Shown one piece after another: positions 49,650-59,215 of a DNA stretch of 64,000 nt. Both the position numbers and the translations under genes were made by a program. Source of the stretch: Ursus arctos (lineage: Eukaryota; Chordata; Mammalia; Carnivora; Ursidae); contig NW_026622797.1 in assembly GCF_023065955.2 (NCBI RefSeq), forward strand, positions 53,441,689 through 53,505,688. Reading direction: 5' to 3'. Each line of letters starts with the position of its first letter. The stretch's first letter is position 1. A model generated the notes under the pieces. The model did not search any database. It saw only the letters and a program-made list of their open reading frames with translations, and had not been told where the DNA came from.

Positions 49650-49914
49650 CAACTAAATTTTCCAAAAGGCTCAGCTCTGTAAAATACAAGCAACAAGTAC
49701 AGCAATGCCTTCTCTATATTATTTTTAAATTTGCCAAGAAGTTTTAATTTAGATCTTCTCGTTTGAGTCTTCTAGCACCCTTTAGCATGGACACAGTAGG
49801 TGATATTACCTCTGCTTTACTGATTAAACATGCCTGAGTTCATCGAAGTAGCAAGGAGGAAACGAATGCCTACATTTTCTAAATACTGATACCGTGGAAG
49901 CAGGATAATAAACG

Positions 49915-50125
49915 CGGTTTAGTCTGTGAGCTTCAGAATCAGGCAGAACTGGGTGGAATGTTAGTCCCAATATTCACAATGTGACCTTGAACAATTTACT
50001 TACCTTCTCTGGGTTTCAATTTTCTCATCTGTAAGATGGAGATATAGTACCTGTCCTGTGGGGTTGTTAAGATTAAGTGAGATAATTTTAAATACGTCTG
50101 GCACGTAGGTCCTGAGTAAAGTGTA
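49915..50125 (+). repeat. MIR SINE relic
   Basis: 'cagaatcaggcagaactggg', 'caatttacttaccttctctgg', 'ttttctcatctgtaagatgg' and 'tgttaagattaagtgag' follow MIR. Confidence 0.88.
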
Positions 50126-50251
50126 CCTCCTTGAGGATAAGTAGAGCAGCCCAACTCTAAGTAAATGATTATTTTGCATATGGAACACAAACCAAAGTTA
50201 GGACCTATTCCAATTAATGAGTAGAATATTGATGGAATTTTTATCTTCTGG

Positions 50252-50264
50252 GTTGCCTAGCAAC
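50252..50264. promoter_or_regulatory. RFX X-box palindrome in intron 1
   Basis: GTTGCCTAGCAAC is a complete X-box with two perfect half sites (GTTGC and GCAAC), the motif bound by RFX-family factors. It lies 126 bases beyond a MIR in non-repetitive sequence. Binding is inferred from the motif alone. Confidence 0.5.
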
Positions 50265-50570
50265 CAAAACTAACGCAATATCACAAGCTACGAGAGTTGT
50301 TGTTTTTTAATCAGATGAAAATTCAACTGCTCTTAAGGAACTCAATTTCTATGAAGACAAAAGGATTCCCCTATGAATTTGGAGCTGTGCCAGACATTTA
50401 AATAAGTAGTGTCCCACCTCCTTAGTGATTTTTTTACCAAACTGCCTTGGATATTGGGATATTGCCTACTTCTTTTCCCCTGGGTGAAGACGATGTTAGA
50501 ACATCCATTAAATCGGGTAGAGAGTAGGCATGGAGAAGGCAGAGTGCTTGCTCCTGGATACCAGTGTATT

Positions 50571-50590
50571 CACTCAGTGTTCACTGAGTG
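50571..50590. repeat. 20-base near-perfect palindrome
   Basis: CACTCAGTG, two T residues, then CACTGAGTG, which is the exact reverse complement of the first arm. No element is associated with it. Confidence 0.85.
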
Positions 50591-50929
50591 CCAGAAATAC
50601 AAAACATTTGTCTTTGCCCCTTAAGAGTTTCAGAAGCTAGAAGGGCAAGTCAGCCAGTGTTGAATAATAATATAGCAAATTATTTCACGAGTGGCCTTCT
50701 AGGTCTATTTCCCTGGCTCGACGGTGAGCATTATGGATGGAGCGGTACACGTGGATATGGCAGGTCTTAAATATTCAGTGTTAGGATTACTATTTTCCTG
50801 GCAAACCAGTGCTGACAATATCCCACTGTCTCCCAACACATTCATATCTGATTCACAGCCTTGAAAGGTGGCCCTGCCTGGTGGCGAGGACATGGCGCTG
50901 AGCGGACAGGGACGCCTACCTGGGACTTC

Positions 50930-51070
50930 TGCCTTTCTTACCTCAGGCCAGTTACTTAGCTGATCTCGTGCCCTGCTTTTCTCATTGGTAAGCAGGGCAT
51001 GATGATTTAGATTCTGCCTCCCTCCTGGCAACAAGTGTGATACAATGAGATCATAAATGTACAAGTTGTG
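50930..51070 (+). repeat. probable MIR SINE relic
   Basis: 'caggccagttacttagctgat' and 'tgcttttctcattggtaagc' resemble the MIR core, weakly preserved. Confidence 0.55.
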
Positions 51071-51251
51071 AACAGATACACGCAATTTCTGAGCTAGTCT
51101 GAATCGGTTGGTCCCAAGGCTCCGTCATATTTCATCGAGCATCCTTGCACCTTCTTTTAAATGTTCTTATTCCTCTATAACTCAGGGTCTTACAGCCTAA
51201 GGAGTAAAAAGCGGGGAGCTGGGAATCATTGTGTTTATTTGCACTTAATTT

Positions 51252-51280
51252 TGTCTCCATCGTTTGTCTCCATCGTTTGT
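51252..51280 (+). repeat. 13-base tandem duplication
   Basis: TGTCTCCATCGTT occurs twice directly in tandem, with TGT following. Confidence 0.85.
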
Positions 51281-51289
51281 ATCTCCGTG

Positions 51290-53040
51290 TGCTAATTTCT
51301 CTTGCGGGGAAGATGGGCTTTATCGCCGCAGAAATCCATCGTGCCACTTTGGCATTTCAACATTTATTTACCCAAAAACATGACTTAAGGCCTACAGGCC
51401 TTTCAAGCAGGCAGCTGGTTGATGAATCACGTTCAGTCATCGAGTGCTGCTGGCACATAGCAGAGGAACACTCATGCCCGTCACCTGCCCCTGTCAGTTC
51501 TTTCTCTTCTAATAAAATACATCTGTTTTGGTGACTGAATAGAAACACACCAAGTGGAGAAGGGCTGGGTGCGGAGTAATTTAATCAGGGCAAGTCAGCA
51601 CTCTGTGTCGCTGTGTTGAGTGATACAGTATCAAGGATAGGAAGATGATTTGGTAGCAGCTTCTTGAAACAGAAGCCGCTGGAAAGGGCCGGAACCACAG
51701 TTCCTGATGATCATAATGGGTCACCCTCCTGGCCTGCACGTGGCCCAGTCTGTCCCCCAAGTCTGGATCATCAGGGGACAAGATTCCCAGAAGCTCCCTT
51801 CCGCATCGTTAGCATCATGTTAACATTTTGTTGAGGAGTATAAATTTTTAAGGAAGTTCAAACCAAAGTTCAGAGCTCTGCCAGCAGTGCTTTTTAATAT
51901 TGGCTTCAGTGGCTAGGTTAGGTATCCGGAGGAACTGATTAATTTAAAATATCCTCGTTTTAAAAGTGAAACAGCAGGGAGACTGACATTTGCAGTCTGG
52001 TATTCTGCAGTTCTCACTACTCATTGTATTTAAAAACATTTTTTGTTTGTTTGTTGTGAATATCCAGTAGGATATCATTTTGTGTTGTGTTTAAAGAAGA
52101 GGGAGTAAACATGTTCAGGGTGCTGGTCTGCCCCGAATCGCATCATGTCACAGAGTGATGGGGGGAGGCAGAAATTAGGGGGCACGGGATGTTTAAAATG
52201 CATTTGAAAGTAGCTTAAGTACAAATAGCAAGATATGTTATAGGTCTGTGTTATATATTTTTTCATTTTTTAATGATTCACCTGGTGATGCTCTCAAAGT
52301 CATGACTTGCTGGAAAAGAATCACTATCCAGGACGAAGAACCAGGGACTCCCAACAACCGTGGCTCTTTTCTTTCCATTTCTAGTTCGTTGGTGATGATA
52401 CTGTTCCCGTTTTTACTTCAGCTAAGTCGTTTTCACCTCTCTGTGTGTATTTTTTTTTCCTATGAGACAAGATCTGTGATATCCGATATTTTATTAACAG
52501 GTGTTCTGGAAATGATCTGTCTCAAAAATAAAAACACTAAATATAGCACTTAAGTTCAAGGCTTCTGAATGTTGTTATGGTTTAAAAATCCAATCTAAGG
52601 AATGCTTCACATTGAAACTATTTATTGTTAAGAAACCTGGGGATAAATGATACATATCCCACAGCTCTATCATCCTGGTTAAATCTCTCCTGACTCAGAT
52701 CACACATTAGCATTTTTACCATATGGCTCAAAGGGTAGAGAATATATGTGCAGAGGAACAAGTTGGTAACATTTTTTGACCATCTGGTAAATAAATGTGT
52801 AAGTAGCAGGAAGTTTAATACTATTTATTTAGTTACACGGTGCAGACTTTAACTTGCATAGCCTCTAATACAATAAGGTAGATCTGAATTTGTATTTCTC
52901 AAACAATTTTGATCTAATTCACGAAACATACTCATAGTCTACTCTGTGCTATTAAATCTGACTCCTAATTATGTGTTTCTCATGTTTATTGTTTTGTGAG
53001 GGCTCCTTACAGTGCCTAATTTAAAATCTCTTTCATGAGA
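51290..53040. other. intron 1 stretch, no element recognised
   Basis: Unique-looking AT-rich sequence directly upstream of exon 2. No exon or named repeat is supported. Confidence 0.45.
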
Positions 53041-53049
53041 GGTCACATG

Positions 53050-53170
53050 ATTGGATCCAATGTACAGGCTTACGTACAGAAGTTCTGCTCTACCCCGACC
53101 GCTGTACGACCTGGGATAAATTACTTGGCCTCTCTAAGCCTCGAATGCTTCATCTGTAAAGAGTGTATAA
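53050..53170 (+). repeat. MIR SINE fragment
   Basis: 'gacctgggataaattacttgg', 'cctctctaagcctcgaatgc' and 'ttcatctgtaaagagtg'. Confidence 0.75.
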
Positions 53171-53189
53171 CATTGTCAAACAGTATCTC

Positions 53190-53370
53190 TTAGAGCGTGG
53201 GCCATGAAAGGCCACAGATTGATGCCTCAGAACCATGTTGGGGGGATTGTTAAGATACGAACACATAGGCCCCACCCTCAGAGATTCTGCCTCAGTATGC
53301 CTGCACACAGCCTACGAGTCTGCATTTTTAGTCCCTGTCCCAAGAGATTCTGAGGCACCGAGCTATTATT
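53190..53370 (+). repeat. MER5-like DNA transposon relic
   Basis: 'ataggccccaccctcagagat', 'tctgcctcagtatgcctg' and 'gcatttttagtccctg' are of the MER5 type. It ends about 280 bases before exon 2. Confidence 0.65.
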
Positions 53371-53652
53371 ATGAAGACAATTTGATTATAGCACCTAGCT
53401 TTCTAGAAAGATATGTAGTTAGCTGATTCTAACAAATACTAAAATTTCAGTAAATAATTTATTATTATTATTAAGTATAACCCTAAAAATATACATTTTT
53501 CTATCCTAGAAACTTAACAGCATTTGTACTTAAAATATTCTAACTTCATAGAAAATAGGATAGCAACTTGAATAGTAATGCTGGTGATTCATTTAAATAT
53601 ACCTCTCCATTTTCCTTGTTTAATTAGATCCTTCTTTTTTTTTCTTGTCCAG

Positions 53653-53909
53653 GAAACCACAAATTATTTGTGGACTAGATCTGAATCAGGAGCCCAGATG
53701 AACTTAAAGAAGCTAGCATGGGATTTTTAGTTTTTCCAAGATCCATACACACGAAACCCTGAGTCAGTACAACTCCAGCGTCCAGGCTGTCTCTGGTTTT
53801 ATAAAGATGTAGCGAAACTCTGATGATGGAAAAGCAAAGGACTTAAGTAATTACTTGCTTCAATATCATCTAATGTCAGCTGAAAAGTGAACCAGACAGT
53901 AGGACAGCC
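53653..53909 (+). other. POPDC3: POPDC3 exon 2, 5' untranslated part
   Basis: The acceptor is a long pyrimidine tract ending in TTGTCCAG at 53652, so exon 2 starts at 53653. The 257 bases before the start codon are untranslated. An in-frame TAA at 53871-53873 blocks any upstream extension of the protein, so the ATG at 53910 is the first in-frame start. This leader contains several short upstream reading frames, listed separately. Confidence 0.85.
53698..53890 (+). promoter_or_regulatory. POPDC3: cluster of upstream ORFs in the POPDC3 leader
   Basis: Several short AUG-initiated frames precede the main start: 53698-53730 (10 codons), 53718-53762 (14 codons), an ATG followed directly by TAG near 53806, 53823-53846 (two adjacent ATGs, 7 codons) and 53873-53890 (5 codons). 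Each ends before the main ATG. The last ends only 19 bases upstream of it. Short upstream frames commonly lower translation of the main frame. The main ATG has a strong context (GCC before, G after). That these frames are used is inference. Confidence 0.6.
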
Positions 53910-54394
53910 ATGGAGAGAAATTCAAGTCTATGGAAGAACCTGATAGATGAACACCCAGTCTGCACCACCTGGAAGCAAGAGGCCGAAGGAGCCATTTATC
54001 ATCTTGCCAGTATTTTATGTGTAGTAGGTTTCATGGGCGGCAGTGGATTCTTCGGGCTCCTGTACGTCTTCAGTTTGCTGGGGTTGGGTTTTCTCTGCTC
54101 TGCTGTCTGGGCTTGGGTAGATGCCTGTGCAGCCGACATATACTCCTGGAATTTTGTACTGTTCGTCATCTGCTTCGTGCGGTTTGTTCACATTGCGTAT
54201 CAAGTTCGCAGCATAACTTTTTCCCGAGAATTCCAGCTCTTGTACAGCTCCCTTTTCCAGCCCCTGGGGACCTCTCTGCCCGTCTTCAGAACAATTGCTC
54301 TGAGCTCTGAAGTGGTTACTTTGGAAAAGGAACACTGTTACGCCATGCAGGGGAAAACCTCCATTGATAAACTCTCTCTGCTTGTTTCGGGAAG
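53910..54394 (+). CDS. POPDC3: POPDC3, first coding exon (residues 1-162)
   Basis: This exon encodes the N-terminus, the membrane region and the start of the Popeye domain. The protein opens MERNSSLWKN, with an N-glycosylation sequon at Asn4 (NSS) in the part that faces outside in this family. Three hydrophobic segments follow at about residues 29-47, 48-70 and 77-97. The cytoplasmic Popeye domain then begins, with EVVTLEKEHCYAMQGKTSI near residues 134-152. The exon ends inside codon 162 at the donor AAG|GTTTGT (54394/54395), a phase-2 junction. The open frame continues to 54425 only by running into the intron. Leu155, a position I recall being altered in limb-girdle muscular dystrophy R26, is present. 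POPDC3 binds cAMP and is thought to help traffic and regulate membrane proteins such as the potassium channel TREK-1. Confidence 0.97.
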
Positions 54395-55369
54395 GTTTGT
54401 ACTCCTGGTGCTTGCTCTATATTAGTTAGTGCCTCTGAACTAGTTACTAGCTGGTGTTTCTTTCTGTTACAGTTTTCCATCTCAGGATAGCATAGTCCTG
54501 GGCGGTTTTTAGCACCGTGAGGCATGAGAAACCCCTTGACATGTACGTGAGTCATGGACATAGGCATTTAGAGTACATGCTATTATTTACTTGAAGCAGG
54601 ATATAATCTAGAGCCTTAATATTTCTTCTTAGAAATCAAATGTACGAATGGGTTTGTCTGGATATGCTATTTGTTTCCAAGCTAATCACTGAGAGTCAAG
54701 AAGAGCATGATGCCAGCATGAATTAATAGAATACTTATGTTGGCATGCAAAGTACTTTAAATAGACTCTGATAGGGCATTTTTTTAAGTAATAGAGAACA
54801 TTTAAGTTTTATAATGACCAATTTTCTTCAGTAAATTCTAGAATTGCCCACTTGCTAGAAGCAGGGGGTGCACCATATATATTTTTTATATGTATATTTG
54901 TATGTATATAAACTTTGAAAACAAAAAGTTTGGGGGAGGAAACAATAAGGTGATTATTCATGCCTTTAAAACGTTTAAATATTTAGTCTACAGAGGTATT
55001 TACAGTGGTACTCCTTTATGTTCTTCAGTGTTTTCCTACTTAATTTAAAATCTGATTGAGGGCATTGAAACTTTGTCTTGAAGTATAATAAATACACACA
55101 GAGGGGCACATGCCATCAGTGTACACCCCGAAGCATGATCTGACGAATGCCACCCAGTACTCCAGAGTCCGAACTGTGTGAGGAACATTAGTACATGAAT
55201 CTTATAGATTTTGTCATTACTATAATGTGTGAAATTAATATTTTATCCTACCGAATTTTAAAAGCCATGAAGGCCACCAGAGATCTGAAATACCGCTCCC
55301 TCCCCTTGCCTCCAATTATGGGCTTGCTTTCTCCTTCTCTCATAAATAATGTTCTTTGTGTTTGGGTAG
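54395..55369 (+). other. POPDC3: POPDC3 intron 2
   Basis: A 975-base intron, GTTTGT to GGGTAG, joining phase-2 ends. No repeat or other gene is recognised in it. Confidence 0.93.
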
Positions 55370-55478
55370 GATCAGAGTGACAGTTGATGGCGAATTTCTG
55401 CATTACATTTTCCCCTTCCAGTTCCTGGATTCTCCTGAATGGGACTCACTGAGACCCACAGAGGAAGGCATTTTTCAG
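55370..55478 (+). CDS. POPDC3: POPDC3, second coding exon (residues 162-198)
   Basis: A 109-base exon lies between the acceptor GGGTAG|G (55369/55370) and the donor CAG|GTAAGG (55478/55479). It completes Arg162 and encodes RIRVTVDGEFLHYIFP onward. It carries the family's DSPE motif at residues 182-185, which forms the phosphate-binding part of the cAMP pocket, and ends at FQ of the FQVT motif (197-200). The exon is too short for a normal ORF scan. It was found by requiring continuity of the Popeye domain and the phase-2/phase-0 splice frame. The two cAMP-site motifs are intact, so the pocket looks functional. Confidence 0.96.
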
Positions 55479-56485
55479 GTAAGGGACAACTAGCTCACAG
55501 AATGAACACTGCCTCTTCCAAACAGATAGACGTTTGTTTAAAAACAGGCAAACAAAGGGAACAGCAGATGACAGAGCAATAATTTATATTTAACTTTGGA
55601 ATGTACTTTGCAGCATGCGTGACTTCCCAGCTCTGGCTGACTCTTGCTGATTACTGTCGCTCTGTAGGTCCAGCAGCAGGGGCCTTGTATGGGACAGAAA
55701 GGAGTCCATGATAGATGCTCTCAGATTTTCCTTTGCTTAGCTGCATATATGGAGATTAAAATATCATTGAGATTTGACTAGAAACTAAACACTGCCACTG
55801 CCACCGTGTAGAAAAACACCAAGAATTTAAAAGTCTGCCCTTATGACAAAATGAGTGATTCTTAAAATTTAAGATGCTAATAGATTTTAGTTGTTTTCTA
55901 GCAAAAAAAAAAAAAATTGCTAAGCTTCCTGTCACTACTCTGCTGCTGAGTCTGATAATTTCGAAAGATAATCACTTCAGTGGATTCTGTTATGGCATAT
56001 TGTTTTCCTACGATGAACACAAGTGATATATGTATGCAAATACAAATTCATATACATATGCAAAATAGGTAAATAAATTCTATTTTGTGCTGCAGAAACA
56101 ATTAGAGTTAAATGTCTGCAGTCTTTGGGACTGACTTGGAAATACTTCTCTAACATTAGCCAACTTTATTATTTTTTAGTATCAAGTAGCTCTCCCTTCA
56201 GTAAAAGGCAAAATATAGATACCCAGATTTTGAAAAGAGATAAATTGGAAATGGGCACAATGTTGTGATTGTTCATGTTATAAATTGTATATGTAGCAAG
56301 ACATTTTGTAGTTTCTCTCCATTTTTACAATATATTGTGAGTCAGTGAGCTTTTTTAACCTACGAAAGCAGCAAGTGAAATTTATTTAAAATTGGGGCAA
56401 AAAAAAAACCCAAAACAAAACAAGGAGGCAGAACTTTTCTTGCTTCCTAATCTCTGTTTTTTATGTGGCCTTACATTTTTTTTAG
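55479..56485 (+). other. POPDC3: POPDC3 intron 3
   Basis: A 1007-base intron, GTAAGG to a T-rich tract ending TTTAG, joining phase-0 ends. It contains only short A- and T-rich runs. Confidence 0.93.
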
Positions 56486-56767
56486 GTAACCCTCACAGCA
56501 GAAACTGATTGTCGATATGTGTCTTGGAGGAGAAAGAAATTATATTTGCTCTTCGCTCAGCATCGTTACATCTCCCGCCTGTTTTCCGTTTTAATTGGCA
56601 GTGACATTGCAGATAAACTCTATGCCTTGAATGACAGGGTATATACAGGAAAAACATACCACTACGATATTCGGTTACCCAACTTCTATCAAATGTCAAG
56701 TCCAAAAATACCCAAATCACCCCTGACAGAACATTTCCGGAATTCCAGACGGTATTGTGATAAATGA
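56486..56767 (+). CDS. POPDC3: POPDC3, last coding exon (residues 199-291)
   Basis: The acceptor TTTTTTTTAG|G at 56485/56486 opens this exon in phase 0, and the TGA stop is at 56765-56767. It encodes VTLTAETDCRYVSWRRKK, the rest of the Popeye domain, and a short C-terminal tail ending NSRRYCDK. A conserved basic run (RRKK, about 213-216) and LYLLFAQHRYISRLFSVLIG (217-236) are recognisable. Leu217 and Arg261, both positions I recall as limb-girdle muscular dystrophy R26 sites, are present. Their correct numbering supports the exon joins. No frameshift or premature stop is seen. Confidence 0.97.
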   Translation, partial: VTLTAETDCRYVSWRRKKLYLLFAQHRYISRLFSVLIGSDIADKLYALNDRVYTGKTYHYDIRLPNFYQMSSPKIPKSPLTEHFRNSRRYCDK

Positions 56768-56945
56768 CATCAAAGTTGGAAGTTTTATAATTATAGAGAA
56801 GACCCTCATCATCATTCCCCAAATGAAATACAGAAAATTGTGCTCACTCATATTTTTATAAATTAAACTCAGAGGCAAGATGCCACTGCCAGCTGTTTTA
56901 CTCATCTCAACTTCTGCATTGTGAATAAAGTTTACAAATTTCTCT
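56768..56945 (+). other. POPDC3: POPDC3 3' untranslated region
   Basis: Sequence after the stop codon runs to the expected cleavage point about 15-20 bases past the AATAAA at 56924, followed by a TG/T-rich stretch (about 56940-56955). This gives a short tail of about 180 bases. A second AATAAA at 57277-57282 could support a longer form. The cleavage site is inferred. Confidence 0.7.
56924..56929 (+). terminator. POPDC3: polyadenylation signal AATAAA of POPDC3
   Basis: Canonical AATAAA, 157 bases after the stop codon, with a downstream TG/T-rich element (tctctgtgtttc). It is the first strong signal after the coding region. Confidence 0.75.
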
Positions 56946-57675
56946 GTGTTTCTTATTGGAATAAATGGGGAGGGGGAGAATGAATAACTGTGGGCAGTTT
57001 CTCCCTTTCTGTGTCAGAACTGGGAGAATGAAATTTTGTGTTCTCAACTATTTCCTCAGATTTATTCAGATCTGATGCCTTGCCCTATTGAGTTAGGCAC
57101 TGCTTCTCCAGAAGCAGCCAGAAATTATTCTCAGCATGAGAGTGGGTTATGACTGTCCACATCAGGGTTTCCAGAATTCACTTTTTGCCACAACCTCTGA
57201 TGAAAGCAAGGTGGATTATTGTGGTGGACAGCGATTATTTATTTTAAATGTGAAGTTATTTAATATGACTAGAAAGAATAAATGCAAGAGATGATATGTC
57301 CCTCTTGAAGGCTATTTTATTGCAACAAATAATTTATCAGCTCCATCTTTCAATAACATTTAAAAAGAGGCATTTCGTGGAAGACAAAGATGCATACTAA
57401 TTACGGAGTAAAAAGAATCCCCGGGAACGAATAGTACAAGTGTTGCACAGTATTTGAATCTCACAGGTTAGCCGAAAGGGCAAGTGTGAATGGTGTGACT
57501 GGACAGCAAGGGACTCGTAGCCAAGCGCTACCCACCACACTAACACGGGAGTCCCTTCGACACTGTAAAGAAGAGCTAACAGACGGATCCTCGATCTGAT
57601 CCGTATCATCAGAAAACTGGTTCTCTGGAGATCATGTGCAGGCCATGTTCTTTGGTAGAAAGAGAAATCATCATG

Positions 57676-58245
57676 CCTTTAACAAGTATGTATTGAGCAC
57701 CTACCATGGCTCCGGGTGCTGACCTGAGCACCAGCGATTCATCAGGTAACAGAGGCCATCCCTCACAGAACTTACATTCCGGGGTGAGAGAGACCGATAA
57801 CAAAATAAAACAGAAAAACCTGGAGTTAGAAAGAGTGTCACCACAGAGAGAGGTAAATTAGGGACGGTGGGTAGGATGGGGCATTGTCATTTCAATAGGA
57901 TGGTCAAAGAAGGCCTGAATGAGAAGGTAATGTTTGAACAGAGATCTGAAGGAAGCAAAGGAACAATCCATGCAGACATCTGGGGAATGAGCAATCTGGA
58001 GGAGCAGAGAGAAAAGCAAATGAGAAGGCTTTTGGGCAGGAACAGCTAGAAGGCAGCATGGCTGCTACAGAATGAGTGCTAGGGAGAGAAGGCAAAGCGA
58101 ATTTGAGGCAGATTGGGTGGGGCCTAATAAGTCACGGTAAGGACTTTGACTTTTACTCTGAGAGTGACCAGAAGCCACTGGGGAGTTTTAAAGGGAAGTG
58201 TGCTGTGATCTACCCTCTTCAATAAACTCAACAGAATCACATCGG
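57676..58245 (-). mobile_element. L2 3'-part relic, inverted
   Basis: Reads as the reverse complement of the L2 3' end: 'gtattgagcacctaccatgg', 'cagaacttacattccgggg', 'ggtcaaagaaggcctgaatga', 'gacatctggggaatgagc' and 'aaggactttgacttttactctg'. Heavily mutated with no open frame. Confidence 0.75.
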
Positions 58246-58249
58246 CCAG

Positions 58250-59215
58250 CCTAGTGAGAATAGACTGGAGGAAGCGGAACAAGAGCAGACTTGGAAGGGG
58301 AGATCAGGGTTAAGTGTGAGATGCCTACTAGACACTGAAGCAGAAGAAATAGTTGGATGAGTCTGGAGTTCAAGAAGGAGGTCTGGGCTAGAGATAAAGA
58401 TTTGAAAGTATGTCACCTACGGATGATATTTAAAGCCATGAGACTAGATGAGATGGCCAAGGCAGTAAGTAGATTCAGAAGAAAAATTCTGGGAGGACCT
58501 TTCCTCGGAGTACTCCATTGTTAAGAGAACAGGGGAAGAGCCAGCAAAGGACAAGGGAAGGAGCAGCTTAGTGAGGTAGGAAGAAAACCCGAAGCATGTC
58601 CTGGAAGCCAAGTGAAGAAAGTGTTCAAGGAGAAGGGAGTGATGAACTGTCTCAAATGTGGCTGACAGGTCAGGTGCTGTGAAGTCTAGAATAAACCATG
58701 GGGTTGAGCAGCATGGAGGTCACTAGTGAACATGACAGGAGCAGTTTTAGTAGAGTGATTGGGAACAAACACTTGACTAAAGTAGGTTGAGGGGAAATGA
58801 AAGGCAAGAAATTAGAAAAGCAAGTACAAGTAAGCTTTTCAAGGAGTTTTGATGTGAAGGGAAATAGAACTGAATAGTAGCCTGAGCAGAAGTGGGGTCA
58901 AGAGAGAGAATGTTTTTCATTGTTGTACGTAAGATAAGAGAAATAAGGGCCTATTTGTATGCTGATGGCAATGATCCAGAAGAGAGGGGTGAATTGCTGG
59001 AGGGATGACTTTGGGCAGGTGACTGATGATGGGATCCAGTGACCTTAAACAGGAACATGGACAATCAATCATTAGGAAGGAGGGCAGGCAGAGAGTACGT
59101 GGAAGCGCAGTTGCTGGCAAACGAGAGAGGTACTGGGAGCTTGTGAAAGTTCTCTCATAATTACTTCTGTTTTCTCAGTGACCTAGGAAGCAAAGTCAGC
59201 AAGAAGGGTGGGGGA
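58250..59215. repeat. ancient purine-rich interspersed repeat, continuous with L2
   Basis: Continues from the inverted L2 with phrases I recognise from a widespread old mammalian repeat: 'gatgcctactagacac', 'gagtctggagttcaag', 'atatttaaagccatgagac', 'cctggaagccaagtgaagaaag', 'gtatgctgatggcaatgatcc' and 'ttttctcagtgacctaggaagc'. It may be an upstream part of the same element. The family is not named. Confidence 0.55.

Larger units (their letters stand above)
39957..53652 (+). other. POPDC3: POPDC3 intron 1 (inferred)
   Basis: GT-AG intron of about 13.7 kb between the CpG-island donor and the exon 2 acceptor. It holds four SINE pieces, several MIR relics, two MER5-type relics, a hAT-like DNA transposon, an ancient repeat at 45.99 kb, microsatellites and an RFX-type palindrome at 50252. 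Stretches with no recognised element include 40610-41795, 44125-45150, 46600-47265 and 51070-53045. No further coding exon was seen. It depends on exon 1 being correct. Confidence 0.55.
39600..56950 (+). other. POPDC3: POPDC3 gene (probable full transcription unit)
   Basis: The gene span runs from the CpG-island promoter to the polyadenylation signal. The parts are a probable non-coding exon 1 ending at 39956, intron 1 (39957-53652), exon 2 (53653-54394), intron 2 (54395-55369), exon 3 (55370-55478), intron 3 (55479-56485) and exon 4 (56486 to about 56945). All three introns begin GT and end AG. Coding lengths of 485, 109 and 282 bases sum to 876, which is exactly 291 codons plus a stop, the length I know for mammalian POPDC3. 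Popeye proteins are membrane cAMP effectors of skeletal and cardiac muscle. The coding exons are certain. The exon 1 link is inferred from the CpG island and donor site, without transcript data. Confidence 0.9.

Noticed and set aside
54015..54335. 106-residue minus-strand frame opposite POPDC3
   Set aside because: Shadow of the coding exon, with no features of its own.
53910..54425. 171-residue single-exon reading of POPDC3
   Set aside because: Its last nine or so residues come from intron 2. The donor at 54394/54395 and the in-frame join to 55370 restore the known Popeye sequence.
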